Shown here in pieces: positions 18,759 to 28,149 of a DNA stretch of 64,000 bases; position 1 is the first letter of the stretch; every line of letters starts with the position of its first letter. This stretch comes from Draconibacterium halophilum (GTDB taxonomy: Bacteria > Bacteroidota > Bacteroidia > Bacteroidales > Prolixibacteraceae), in assembly GCF_010448835.1 (NCBI RefSeq), contig NZ_CP048409.1:3947501-4011500 (forward strand). The letters are read 5' to 3'. The translations under genes and the position numbers were made by a program. The notes under the pieces are model-generated. The model was not told the origin of the DNA, ran no database searches, and was given only the letters and a program-made list of their open reading frames with translations.

Positions 18759-21035
18759 CTACTTCTGCCAGACAAATTCTGCACGTTGCACTGATTGCGA
18801 ATCACCACCGATATAAATAATGAACCTACCTGGTTCCCAATTATATTCAAGACTAGCATTGTAAAATTTTAAATCGTCCGTAGTTATTTCAAAGTTGACA
18901 TTTTTGCTTTCTCTCGGTGCCAAAAAGACCTTATGAAATTTTTTCAGTTCCTTTACGGGTCTGGTAATTGATGCGACCGGATCTGCCAGATATAATTGAA
19001 CAGTTTCTTCTCCAGCAACGTCCCCGGTATTTGTAACTTTAATGTTCACTTTTAATATTGAACTTTCAGTTGTCATTAAGCTGTCAGAAAGAACAATATC
19101 ATCATAAGAAAATGTTGTATAGCTCAATCCATAACCAAATGGGAATAATGGGCTATTACGTTCATCCAGATAATTAGAAAGGTAATTTTCCTCTCCCCCT
19201 TCGACATAAGGCCTACCCGTATTCTTGTGATTATAATAAATAGGAATTTGCCCTACTGACCGAGGGAAAGTCATTGTCAGCTTTCCTGAAGGATTGTAGT
19301 CACCAAATAAAACGTTCGCGACAGCATTTCCGGCTTCTGTACCCGGTCGCCATATTGCCAGAGTTGCATCGGTATATTGAAGAACATTTTCAATCGTTAA
19401 AGGCCGACCGCTCATCATAAGAAGCACCACCGGTTTTCCGGTAACTTTTAAAGCCTTCAATAATTCCACCTGACATTCCGGGATCGAAATATCGGTTCTG
19501 CTCTTTGCCTCTCCTGACATTTCTTTTGATTCCCCTAAGACTGCCACAATAACATCGGATTCATTTGCTATATGTAAGGCTTCATTTACTAATTTTTTTT
19601 GCATTGCAATATCGAATTCCCCTTTTCTCTTTTTGTTGAAAAGGGTGTCGTTATTCACCTGTGTACCTTGAGCGTATATGACATTGGGATTGCGTTTTTT
19701 TAATCCTTCAAGTATCGAAATAATATTTTCTACATCTCCCAATGGAGACCATGAGCTTAACATCTCTGCACGGTTGTCAGCAAATGGACCTACCAGGGCA
19801 ATTTTACTATTTTCGTTCAAGGGCAATACCTGTCTGTCATTCTTTAGCAATACAAATGATTTTTGAGCAGCTAATTTGGCAACGTTCTTATTTTCAGGAG
19901 TCAAAGTAACTCTATCAGCTCGCTGAGGATCAAAATCTTTATACGGGTCTTTAAACAGTCCAAGTTTGTACTTTGCTTCCAAGACTCTTCGAACCGCCGT
20001 ATCAATTTGTTCTTTTGTAATTTTACCCTGATCTAACGATTGCTTTAAATAGGCTACAAAACCTTCGCTAACCATATCCATGTCTACCCCGGCAGCAAGT
20101 GCCAATTCTGCTGCTTCTTTATAGTCAGCAGCGACACCGTGCTCGATTAGTTCCTGAATCGCATTATAATCAGTAACAACAAATCCTTCAAACCCCCACT
20201 GATCTCTTAATAAATCAGTCAACAACCAATGGTTTGCAGTAGCCGGAACCCCGTTTATTTCATTAAATGAAACCATAACACTTCCTGCTCCTGCGTCAAT
20301 AGCAGCTTTATAGGGTGGCAAATAATTTTGATACATGGTTAAAAGGCTCATATCGGCAACGTTATAGTCTCTTCCGGCCTCAGCTGCTCCGTAAAGAGCA
20401 AAGTGCTTAACACAGGCCATTATCGCGTCGGGTCTGGTTAAATCATTTTCCTGATATCCCCGCACCATGGCCTTGGCAATTTTTGAGCCCAAATAAGGAT
20501 CTTCACCTGATCCTTCCATAACTCTTCCCCAACGAGGATCTCGCGATATATCGACCATAGGAGAAAAGGTCCAGTTATAACCCCTGGCGGAGCCTTCTAC
20601 TGCAGCAACCCTTGCCGTTTTCTCAATTAGTGTTGTGTCCCATGTGCACGACATACCTAGAGGAACAGGGAAAACTGTTTTGAAACCATGAATTATATCC
20701 AAACCAGAAAGGAACGGAATATCCAAACGAGTGTCTTCCGCTAATTCCAATTTGGATTGAATGGAAGACGAGTTTCCCATAAGATTAAAGACGTTACCTG
20801 CAGAACCGTCTTTCATTTTTTCGGCTCCCCGTTTATTTGCAAATGGTCCGGTGCGAACAAAAGTGGAAATAAGATTAAGCTGTCCTAATTTCTCTTCAAT
20901 TGACATTTCAATCATAAGCGAGTCGATAAAAGAATCGGAACTATGATTGATTTTTTTTGATTGACACTTAGACAGATATGGAACAAATAATAAAATATGA
21001 GCCAAGATGAGGGCAAGAATAGTTTGTTTATTCAT
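18759..21035 (-). CDS. GH3 beta-glucosidase, BglX-like, periplasmic
   Basis: I choose the ATG at 21033-21035 because it starts a good signal peptide (MNKQTILALILAHILLF..); the upstream in-frame extension to 21095 looks non-coding. The mature protein has the GH3 barrel with GLDIIHGFKTVFP, KHFALYGAAEAGRDY and the nucleophile Asp in FVVTDYNAI near residue 286. Then come the sandwich domain and an FnIII-like tail ending in GDSQSVQRAEFV. About 758 residues, as in E. coli BglX. It is the first enzyme gene after the two terminators at 21.3 and 21.8 kb, so it probably has its own promoter in 21036-21298, which I could not locate. Confidence 0.88.
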   Translation of the reverse strand: MNKQTILALILAHILLFVPYLSKCQSKKINHSSDSFIDSLMIEMSIEEKLGQLNLISTFVRTGPFANKRGAEKMKDGSAGNVFNLMGNSSSIQSKLELAEDTRLDIPFLSGLDIIHGFKTVFPVPLGMSCTWDTTLIEKTARVAAVEGSARGYNWTFSPMVDISRDPRWGRVMEGSGEDPYLGSKIAKAMVRGYQENDLTRPDAIMACVKHFALYGAAEAGRDYNVADMSLLTMYQNYLPPYKAAIDAGAGSVMVSFNEINGVPATANHWLLTDLLRDQWGFEGFVVTDYNAIQELIEHGVAADYKEAAELALAAGVDMDMVSEGFVAYLKQSLDQGKITKEQIDTAVRRVLEAKYKLGLFKDPYKDFDPQRADRVTLTPENKNVAKLAAQKSFVLLKNDRQVLPLNENSKIALVGPFADNRAEMLSSWSPLGDVENIISILEGLKKRNPNVIYAQGTQVNNDTLFNKKRKGEFDIAMQKKLVNEALHIANESDVIVAVLGESKEMSGEAKSRTDISIPECQVELLKALKVTGKPVVLLMMSGRPLTIENVLQYTDATLAIWRPGTEAGNAVANVLFGDYNPSGKLTMTFPRSVGQIPIYYNHKNTGRPYVEGGEENYLSNYLDERNSPLFPFGYGLSYTTFSYDDIVLSDSLMTTESSILKVNIKVTNTGDVAGEETVQLYLADPVASITRPVKELKKFHKVFLAPRESKNVNFEITTDDLKFYNASLEYNWEPGRFIIYIGGDSQSVQRAEFVWQK

Positions 21036-21298
21036 AACAATTATAAAAAAATTGGAACAAGTTTGTATTGTTTTCATTCTCAACATTGATTTCAATGACT
21101 TATTCCTCCCTTTTAGAGGATAGAGTATTGAATGAATTTCAATTTCACGTCTACGGAGAATGTTTTAGATCAATTGACAAAGTATTTTCGACTGTTACAC
21201 AATCTTAACGCAACATATATCCACTGAATATTAAACTCGACGAATAATATGCAAAAGACAAAGGCAAACCTTGATGAGCAAATAAAAGGATTAAAATT

Positions 21299-21332
21299 AC
21301 CCCTGAAAATTAGTTACCTATTTCTCAGGGGT
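21299..21332 (-). terminator. terminator after the small secreted protein
   Basis: ACCCCTGA (21299-21306) and TCAGGGGT (21325-21332) form a perfect 8-bp stem 10 bases beyond the stop of the 132-residue gene. On the minus strand the stem is followed by AATTTTAATC. It would separate this gene from the downstream glycosidase run. Confidence 0.65.
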
Positions 21333-21341
21333 ATCCTTGGA

Positions 21342-21740
21342 TTACTCTTTCACCTTTTCTCCTTCCATATCAAACATATCCATCATTGTCCCTTTTACTT
21401 TGTTACCGTCCTCCTTTTCTAAAATAAAGTAAACATCATAACCCTGAGTGGTATAATAAGCGGTAATTGAATTTTCTTCCAACTCAACCTTTGTGAAAGC
21501 CATTGCCTCGGCATTTTCTTCACCAGTACTTATTTTCCCACCCAGTTTACCATCCTTCTTTTCAAAGGTTACTAACAATTCTGCATCACCTTGTGGAAGG
21601 CCATAGGACATAATTTTCCACTTTCCCAAGAAAAATTGTTCGGAATTTTGATCTTGCGCGTTTGATTCGATAGCTATAAAAACCAATGCCATAACTACCA
21701 TCACAATAGTGTTAATTTTCTTTTTCATAATTTTTTTCAA
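21342..21740 (-). CDS. small secreted beta-rich protein, paralogue of 37058-37438
   Basis: The 132-residue product has a signal peptide ending near SNAQ. The start at the second Met (residue 5) is equally plausible. The mature part, about 105 residues, contains QFFLGKWKIMSYG followed by alternating beta strands (LLVTFEKKDGKLGGKI), suggesting a small lipocalin-like barrel. A homologue with the same opening, NFFIGKWDIMAYG, lies at 37058-37438. I do not recognise a named family. It stands alone between two terminator hairpins, right after the SusC-SusD-lipoprotein unit, so it may be separately expressed and may bind a ligand in the periplasm or at the surface. Function unknown. Confidence 0.7.
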   Translation of the reverse strand: MKKIMKKKINTIVMVVMALVFIAIESNAQDQNSEQFFLGKWKIMSYGLPQGDAELLVTFEKKDGKLGGKISTGEENAEAMAFTKVELEENSITAYYTTQGYDVYFILEKEDGNKVKGTMMDMFDMEGEKVKE

Positions 21741-21829
21741 TAAAATATTAATAAATACTAAAAGGTTATCCCATTACAGTGCCACATCTCAGCGGATCTA
21801 ATCAACTGAAACAGAACTATTTAAAATTT

Positions 21830-21860
21830 AAACTACACTGGAATTAAACCAGTGTAGTTT
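21830..21860 (-). terminator. terminator after SusC-SusD-lipoprotein unit
   Basis: AAACTACACTGG (21830-21841) and CCAGTGTAGTTT (21849-21860) form a perfect 12-bp stem with a 7-base loop. It lies eight bases past the lipoprotein stop, and the minus-strand side runs into AAATTTTAAA. Some read-through to downstream genes is possible. Confidence 0.8.
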
Positions 21861-21867
21861 CTCTTAC

Positions 21868-22776
21868 TTAATAAGAATACCCTTCTCTTTTTAATAGCCA
21901 AACTAGACTAACTCCAGGACCAGATGAACGTAGATGTAGTTCATTCTCCGTTAATTTAACAATATCGAAAGTAACCGGATCGGCTGGTGTACCCGCTTGA
22001 CCGGCCATAGCACCAGCAACAGTTTTAAGTATTATAGGTGCACCAACAAGTGTAACTTGAGAGGGATTAGAATTGTAATCTGCAAAAGAAGGATCCTTCA
22101 ATTTCAACACAAATGAGCCATTCTTAACAACAGGATTTTCTGGATCAGACATATCAGTGTAGGTATAATTTGCTGCTCCATTTAAATCAAACTTCATCTT
22201 CCCCACTGCATCCCCGGACACCATAAAATACTGTGGAACAACATATTGAATAGAAGTAGTCCCTAAAGCAAAAAGTGCTCCATCAGGTAGCGTGGCCGTT
22301 GAACCACCCCCCAGTCCCCATACCGCAGGCTCAGGAAATCCAAGAATCGATGTTGTTGCATACGGATTATCTCCTGCCCACACCCAGGTCTTCCCCTCAA
22401 CATCACTTCCAGCTAAAAGATTCCATTGTTCATCAAGAGGATAATCGATAGATGTAATATCAACACTAATTGGTACATCCACCATTCCTCCGTCAGTGAA
22501 TGCATGAGCAATTATATCTTGGTTACCTAAGAAAGGAAGATCGATGGTATCAGTTTGTTTGGTACTTTTATCAATAATGTAATCCCAAACAATATTGTAT
22601 TGCAATGTGTTGTTTTTTAGGATTATTCTATTACTTCCAGTAGTGATTCCACTGGCTTCAACCTGAATTGAACTTATAGGGGCAATTTCTCCCATTAACT
22701 CTCTTTCCTCAATGGGTTCGCAGGAAAGTAATATTAAAAATATTCCCAATATGTATAGTAATTTAGATTTTTTCAT
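21868..22776 (-). CDS. surface glycan-binding lipoprotein (SusE/F position)
   Basis: The 302-residue lipoprotein (lipobox ILLSC) follows SusD by 29 bases, the place where surface glycan-binding proteins are normally encoded. An Ig-like N-terminal part (about residues 35-110) precedes a beta-rich C-terminal part with WNLLAGSDVEGKTWVWAG and WGLGGGS. No catalytic motif is seen. By position it should help capture glycan at the outer membrane for the SusC/SusD pair. These proteins diverge fast, so family cannot be named. The hairpin eight bases downstream suggests it ends the SusCD transcript. Confidence 0.72.
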   Translation of the reverse strand: MKKSKLLYILGIFLILLSCEPIEERELMGEIAPISSIQVEASGITTGSNRIILKNNTLQYNIVWDYIIDKSTKQTDTIDLPFLGNQDIIAHAFTDGGMVDVPISVDITSIDYPLDEQWNLLAGSDVEGKTWVWAGDNPYATTSILGFPEPAVWGLGGGSTATLPDGALFALGTTSIQYVVPQYFMVSGDAVGKMKFDLNGAANYTYTDMSDPENPVVKNGSFVLKLKDPSFADYNSNPSQVTLVGAPIILKTVAGAMAGQAGTPADPVTFDIVKLTENELHLRSSGPGVSLVWLLKREGYSY

Positions 22777-22805
22777 CTTGCATAATTTTAAGCATTGTAA
22801 TTAGA

Positions 22806-24488
22806 TTACTTCTCCCATCCGGAGTTTTGGTTTAATACCCCATTGGATAGGGATATTTGTGACCAAGGAATTTGTAAAAATCCTCTGGTCTCAGAACGAT
22901 AAGTTTTTGAAACCGTAGCAGGTACTCCATTATTTTTAACTGGAATATCCTTAACCTGTGCGACTGCTGATTCCAGATCTCCCCAACGCATAAGATCAAA
23001 TAATCTTAATCCTTCAAAAGCCAGTTCATGACGTCTTTCCATTTTAATATTCTCAAGTGTGACCGGAATAGATGGTAATCCAGCCCTGTGTCGAATCGCA
23101 TCAAGATATTCCTGAGCATGAGAACTTCCCAGTTCTGCTCCCATTAACAAAACATCAGCATAGCGGATAATAACCATATCCTGAACATTTTCCAAATACT
23201 GTCCTTTGTGTTCTCCATATATCGACTCTGTCATGTGAAGGACAGCTCCATTATTTGCACTTACATTCACTGGCATATATTTCTTCGACCAAAAACCGGT
23301 TTCGTCCTTTTGTTGATCTGTTGCTTCTGTGCTATAGCCAATAATCCCTTCGGCTGGATCGTCTATTCTAAGTATAGAGCCTTTTTTGCGAATATCAGTT
23401 TCTTCCCATTCATCATAGAGATTGGGATTCACAGGTCCATAGCCAAATCCTTGTCCAAAGGGCAAACTCGTATATGGAGACTTAAGCCTCCATCCAGACA
23501 TAGTCATAGCTCCATTAGACCAAGTTTCACTCACTCCTCCTCCGTATTGCCACCAGTTTGCCAATGTTGAATATTTAATTGCAAAAATGGTCTCATTATT
23601 CTCCCCATCTACTCCGATCCATTGCAAGTTGTTGTCGGTTGCATATTTATACCCTTTTCCACTTCCATAAGCATAGGGCCATAAATTTCTGAAATCCGGG
23701 ATCAGTGCATGCCCACTAACACTAGAATTTGCACACTCATCAATCCATACTATAACTTCATTTTTGGTAATATTCCCATTGTCAGGTAATGGAAGAGTTT
23801 CTTGATTATACAATCCTGTGTAAAAAAGAAAAACCCTCGCCATTAAAGCCTCAGCAGCCCACCTGGTAACATGTCCAATATTATCAGTGTTCGAACTTGA
23901 AAAAGGAATCGCCGGTAGTAATTCTATTGCTTGTTTTAAATCAGATGCAATTTGCGCATAAGTCTCCTCGGGTGCAGCCTGAGGAGGATTAACAGGACTC
24001 GTCTCCAAAAGTAAAGGAATATTTTCGAAGAACTTGGCAAGCTCGAAGTAGAAATACGCTCGGAGAAATTTAGTTTCCCCTTCATATTTGTCCCGTTGTT
24101 CATCATTCTCCCAGTTAATGTAATCAAGATTTTCCAGTAAAATATTACATCTGTAAATCCCCTTATAATTCCCACTCCAGATAGGCCGCCAAGTATCAGA
24201 TCCTTGGGTTTCAAAATTTGCTTGTTTTGTTATTTCTACATCACCAATAGCGCTGCCAGCCAAACGATCATCGCACCTGAGTTCTGATGCGAAGAAAGCT
24301 CCCCCCATCCAATAAGCATCAAAAGTTCCATAAAGAGAACTATAAGCAGCAGCCAGTGCTTGTTCTGCATCCTCAGTAGTTTGATAAAAGTTCTCGACGA
24401 CTTTTGTCGTTTTAGGTTCAGTGTCCAGAATATCGGAACATCCGGAAAAGAATAACAAAGCAATTATATATATAAATACTTTTTTCAT
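22806..24488 (-). CDS. SusD-family outer-membrane lipoprotein (PUL A)
   Basis: The 560-residue lipoprotein (lipobox LFFSGC) has the usual SusD signs: DILDTEPKTT after the anchor, helical repeats with AEQALAAAYSSLYG and FLRAYFYFELAKFFENIPLL, and a C-terminal RRHELAFEGLRLFDLMRWGD followed by FLQIPWSQISLS. SusD caps the SusC barrel and binds the glycan before import. It starts five bases after SusC, so the two are co-translated or tightly coupled. Length is normal for the family. Confidence 0.93.
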   Translation of the reverse strand: MKKVFIYIIALLFFSGCSDILDTEPKTTKVVENFYQTTEDAEQALAAAYSSLYGTFDAYWMGGAFFASELRCDDRLAGSAIGDVEITKQANFETQGSDTWRPIWSGNYKGIYRCNILLENLDYINWENDEQRDKYEGETKFLRAYFYFELAKFFENIPLLLETSPVNPPQAAPEETYAQIASDLKQAIELLPAIPFSSSNTDNIGHVTRWAAEALMARVFLFYTGLYNQETLPLPDNGNITKNEVIVWIDECANSSVSGHALIPDFRNLWPYAYGSGKGYKYATDNNLQWIGVDGENNETIFAIKYSTLANWWQYGGGVSETWSNGAMTMSGWRLKSPYTSLPFGQGFGYGPVNPNLYDEWEETDIRKKGSILRIDDPAEGIIGYSTEATDQQKDETGFWSKKYMPVNVSANNGAVLHMTESIYGEHKGQYLENVQDMVIIRYADVLLMGAELGSSHAQEYLDAIRHRAGLPSIPVTLENIKMERRHELAFEGLRLFDLMRWGDLESAVAQVKDIPVKNNGVPATVSKTYRSETRGFLQIPWSQISLSNGVLNQNSGWEK

Positions 24489-24493
24489 AATAA

Positions 24494-27400
24494 TTAAAAT
24501 TTAATATTAGCACCAATTAAAAATGTTCTCGGGCTGGGGTAAAATCCCAAATCGATACCAGACGTCCATGATGGAGAAGATCCTTCTGAATCTTGATCAT
24601 TTCCAAAACCTACTTCTGGATCCATTCCTGAATATTTTGTAAACGTGTAGAGGTTTTGCACCGAGCAATAGATTCTCAATTGACTAAAAGGGATTTTTCT
24701 GAATCCTTTTTTTATGTCATAACCTAAAGTTATATTGCTAATCCTTAAGTAGCCAGCGTCTCTCACAAAATAATCGGAAAAAAAGGTAAAGTTGGTAGCA
24801 TCTTGCGCAACCCTGGGAACAGTGTTTGAAGATCCTTCTCCGTGCCAACGATTGAGTATTTCTGTTGTATAGTTTGATTTATATACCCGAAATGTGGTAT
24901 TCGAACTCATATGATATAGCATTGCATTCTGGTTACCAGTAACACCATTGGCTGTTATCGAAAGATCTACTCCTTTGAATTCTGCATTAGCGGAAAGTCC
25001 AAAAGTGTAGTCAGGACTGGATTTACCAATATTGGTTCTATCATTATCATTAATAATCCCATCTTCATTTATATCCACGTAACGAAAATCACCAGGTTCA
25101 GCGTCAGGTTGAATTAGACTACCATCTTCATTTATATATGCCTGAATATCTGACTGATTCTGGAATACCCCATCTGTTTTCCTGCCCCAAAAAACACTGA
25201 ATGGTAACCCTACCATTGCTCTTTGCAATGCACCAAAACCACGAGAATCTGATTCAATAAAGCCTTCTTCATTTGCAACTTTTGTAACCTTGTTTTGATT
25301 ATATGAGATATTTCCATTGAATCCATAACGGAATTCTCCAATATTATCGTTCCATGACAAAGCTAACTCTACCCCCTGATTGCGTACATCGCCACCATTA
25401 ATAGTAGGTGCACCGGTTCCATAACTGTCTAACACAGGCGCATCAACCAACCAATCCTTTGTAGTTTTTCGGTACACATCAATATTAAGACCCATTCTGC
25501 TATTAAAAAGTTTAGCATCAAATCCAAAATTGGTTTGTTCAGATGTTTCCCATATTAAGTCGGGATTAGCGATTTTTTCTGGATAAGCTCCCAATGTACG
25601 ATTCCCTTTATCCGTGCCGTAAAAATAGGAAGCACCAACACCATCAAAAATAATATTGGACGAATATGCAAAAGCACCAATATTTTGATTCCCATTTTGT
25701 CCCCAGCTCGCTCTTAACTTAAAGTAGTCTAACCATGACTTTGATTTATTCATAAACTCCTCATTGGTCATTATCCAACCAGTTGAAAACGAAGGAAAGT
25801 ACCCCCATCGGTTATTTGATGCAAAATTCGACGAACCATCAGCTCGCATGACAGCAGTAAACAGGTAGGTCTCTTTGAAATTATAATTCAAACGCCCAAA
25901 AAATGAAAGAATTACATTCTCCACTTCAGGATCCCCGTAAAGAGACGTATAAGTTGCATTAATGACAGGTGTGTTACTTAAATAAGCATGTTCCAAATCA
26001 TTAAAAGTTGAATAGCCATTCTGTCCTCCAATACTTTCTCCTAATCCTGTATGTTGTAAAGAAGTTCCAGTTAAAACATCAAAATTATGTTCTTCCTTTA
26101 ATCTAAAATCATATGATATGGTACTTTCATAAATCCACCCAATACTTGACTCCATAGTTTGGAAAATTTTCGAATAAAGATTCTGACCATCAATAGCAGG
26201 AGATAAATAATATTCAGGGACAAAACGCCTATTTCTTGAAAGTCCATTATCAATTCCAATACTATTCCTCCAAATTAAATTATCAATGGGTTGCAATTCA
26301 GCATACAAATTGCCAAGCAATGTTTGATTTTTGGAAATATTCTGCCCTAACTCATAATCCGTATATCCCACAGGATTAACATGGGCACCAGAAGTACTCC
26401 AGGGGATAGCATCTTTGTAACTTCCTTCTTCGTCATATGCCGAAGAAAAAGGGTGCATAATTGTAAATCGCGTCAGGAAATTATAATAAGCGCTTCCAGT
26501 AGGCAAACTATTATTTTTCGACATACTAAAATTCAGGTTCTCTCCCACTTTTAAGATAGTCAATTCATTCTTTTCAATTAATTTATGATCTGAATTGATT
26601 CGAATTGTTACTCTCTCATAGTTTGATTCAACCGGTTTCCCCAAAATGCCTTTTTGCTGATTATAAGAAATCCCTATTGAATAAACTGACTTATCAGTCC
26701 CACCCGTAATATTCAAAGAATGGTTTTGTGTCGGAGCATTTTTCACCCTAATTTCTTCAAGCCAATCTGTTCCCATCCATATTCCATTTTGAATCTTATC
26801 CCAGTTCGGTACAGTCTGTGCAAATCCATCTGGATTTAATGGGTCATATAAAGAATTATTGCCGGCTGAAACCCAAGATTCATTCATTATCATAGCATAT
26901 TCTTGTGCATTTAACAAGTCAAGCTTTTTATAGAGGTTTTGCCAACCATAATATGAATCAAGTGTAATTGTTGTTTTTCCAGCTTTCCCCTGTTTTGTGG
27001 TTACCAAAACAACTCCGTTAGCTGCTCTTGCGCCATAAATCGCAGCAGAAGCAGCATCTTTTAAAACATCCAACGACTCGATATCAGATGGACTTAAAAA
27101 GCTTATACTGGAAGTTGGAATTCCATCTACGACATACAATGGAGTAGCATCACCATTCGTTCCCAAACCCCGTATATTTATCTTGAAATCGGAACCTGGC
27201 TGTCCTGAATTTTTAGAAATTTGTATTCCAGACGCCTGTCCCTGTAATGCAGAAAGTGTTTCAGTCGTGTTTTGTTTAAATAACACATCTCCTGTTACCT
27301 GTGCATTTGCACCAGTAGTTAGTTTCTTTTTTTGCACGCCATAACCGATAGCAACAACTTCTTCTAAGCCAATTGTTTCTTCTTCGAGAGTAACACTAAT

Positions 27401-28030
27401 TTGAGTTTGACCTGCAATTATCACATCCTGTGTTTTCATTCCAACAAAAGAGAAGGATAGAATTTCGGCATCAACAGGTACTTCCAGCGCATAATTTCCA
27501 TCAAAGTCAGTAGTTATACCAATTGTGGTTCCTTTAACAACTACTGTTACTCCGGGAAGAGGTTCCCCATTTGTATCGGTTACCTTTCCAGAAATACTTT
27601 TCTTTTGTTCTTGCTCTTTGTCTTTAACTTCAGGAATGGTTTTATTTAAAGGAGTAGTCTCAACCTTCTTTTCTAAAATGGAAATTTGCCTATCATTAAT
27701 CTCGTAATAGTTTTGGGTACCTTCAAACAACTGATCTAGAATATCGGAGACAGTTTTATTTGTAACCGACACTGTAACCTCTCTAGTTAAATCAACAGAT
27801 TGTTCACTGTAAAGAAAGATAAATTCACTATTGTCTTCAACCTTTTGAAACACTTGTTCAACAGTAATATTCTCGAAATTCATTGTGAATTTTGTCTGTT
27901 GAGAATAAGTTGTAGAAGCGATCGAAGCAACCGACAAGCACAACAAAAAGGTGAGTAATTTCATTTTAAGTAAAAGTTTAGTTCTAATTGGGCCAGCATA
28001 ATAAAGTAGCCCGATCCATTTTTTTTTCAT
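24494..28030 (-). CDS. SusC-family TonB-dependent transporter with STN domain (PUL A)
   Basis: I take the ATG at 28028-28030 (MKKKWIGLLYY..), the usual start form of STN-bearing SusC proteins, rather than the frame's first codon 45 bases upstream; the product is 1178 residues. After a signal region comes an STN domain (about 50-122; FENITVEQVFQKVEDNSEFIF), a carboxypeptidase-like beta domain (GKVTDTNGEPLPGVTVVVKG), a TonB plug (VVDGIPTSSISFLSPSDIES) and a 22-strand barrel ending in ANIKF. It imports glycan fragments across the outer membrane. The STN domain should contact the FecR anti-sigma encoded just upstream, passing the substrate signal to the ECF sigma factor. Confidence 0.93.
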   Translation of the reverse strand: MKKKWIGLLYYAGPIRTKLLLKMKLLTFLLCLSVASIASTTYSQQTKFTMNFENITVEQVFQKVEDNSEFIFLYSEQSVDLTREVTVSVTNKTVSDILDQLFEGTQNYYEINDRQISILEKKVETTPLNKTIPEVKDKEQEQKKSISGKVTDTNGEPLPGVTVVVKGTTIGITTDFDGNYALEVPVDAEILSFSFVGMKTQDVIIAGQTQISVTLEEETIGLEEVVAIGYGVQKKKLTTGANAQVTGDVLFKQNTTETLSALQGQASGIQISKNSGQPGSDFKINIRGLGTNGDATPLYVVDGIPTSSISFLSPSDIESLDVLKDAASAAIYGARAANGVVLVTTKQGKAGKTTITLDSYYGWQNLYKKLDLLNAQEYAMIMNESWVSAGNNSLYDPLNPDGFAQTVPNWDKIQNGIWMGTDWLEEIRVKNAPTQNHSLNITGGTDKSVYSIGISYNQQKGILGKPVESNYERVTIRINSDHKLIEKNELTILKVGENLNFSMSKNNSLPTGSAYYNFLTRFTIMHPFSSAYDEEGSYKDAIPWSTSGAHVNPVGYTDYELGQNISKNQTLLGNLYAELQPIDNLIWRNSIGIDNGLSRNRRFVPEYYLSPAIDGQNLYSKIFQTMESSIGWIYESTISYDFRLKEEHNFDVLTGTSLQHTGLGESIGGQNGYSTFNDLEHAYLSNTPVINATYTSLYGDPEVENVILSFFGRLNYNFKETYLFTAVMRADGSSNFASNNRWGYFPSFSTGWIMTNEEFMNKSKSWLDYFKLRASWGQNGNQNIGAFAYSSNIIFDGVGASYFYGTDKGNRTLGAYPEKIANPDLIWETSEQTNFGFDAKLFNSRMGLNIDVYRKTTKDWLVDAPVLDSYGTGAPTINGGDVRNQGVELALSWNDNIGEFRYGFNGNISYNQNKVTKVANEEGFIESDSRGFGALQRAMVGLPFSVFWGRKTDGVFQNQSDIQAYINEDGSLIQPDAEPGDFRYVDINEDGIINDNDRTNIGKSSPDYTFGLSANAEFKGVDLSITANGVTGNQNAMLYHMSSNTTFRVYKSNYTTEILNRWHGEGSSNTVPRVAQDATNFTFFSDYFVRDAGYLRISNITLGYDIKKGFRKIPFSQLRIYCSVQNLYTFTKYSGMDPEVGFGNDQDSEGSSPSWTSGIDLGFYPSPRTFLIGANIKF

Positions 28031-28076
28031 AGATTTGATACGTTTTTTGTTAATACAAGTTATTAATACAAACATC

Positions 28077-28109
28077 GAAAACCGGTGAGGCTCAAATTCT
28101 CCGGTTTTC
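28077..28109 (-). terminator. hairpin between FecR and SusC
   Basis: GAAAACCGG (28077-28085) and CCGGTTTTC (28101-28109) form a perfect 9-bp stem with a 15-base loop, 41 bases past the FecR stop and 47 bases before the SusC start. It could end the sigma/FecR transcript or lie in the SusC leader. The tail on the minus strand (GATGTTTG) is only weakly T-rich. Confidence 0.55.
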
Positions 28110-28149
28110 TCTTTTTATTAGTTTAGTCATGTCATAAGCTAAAGAATAT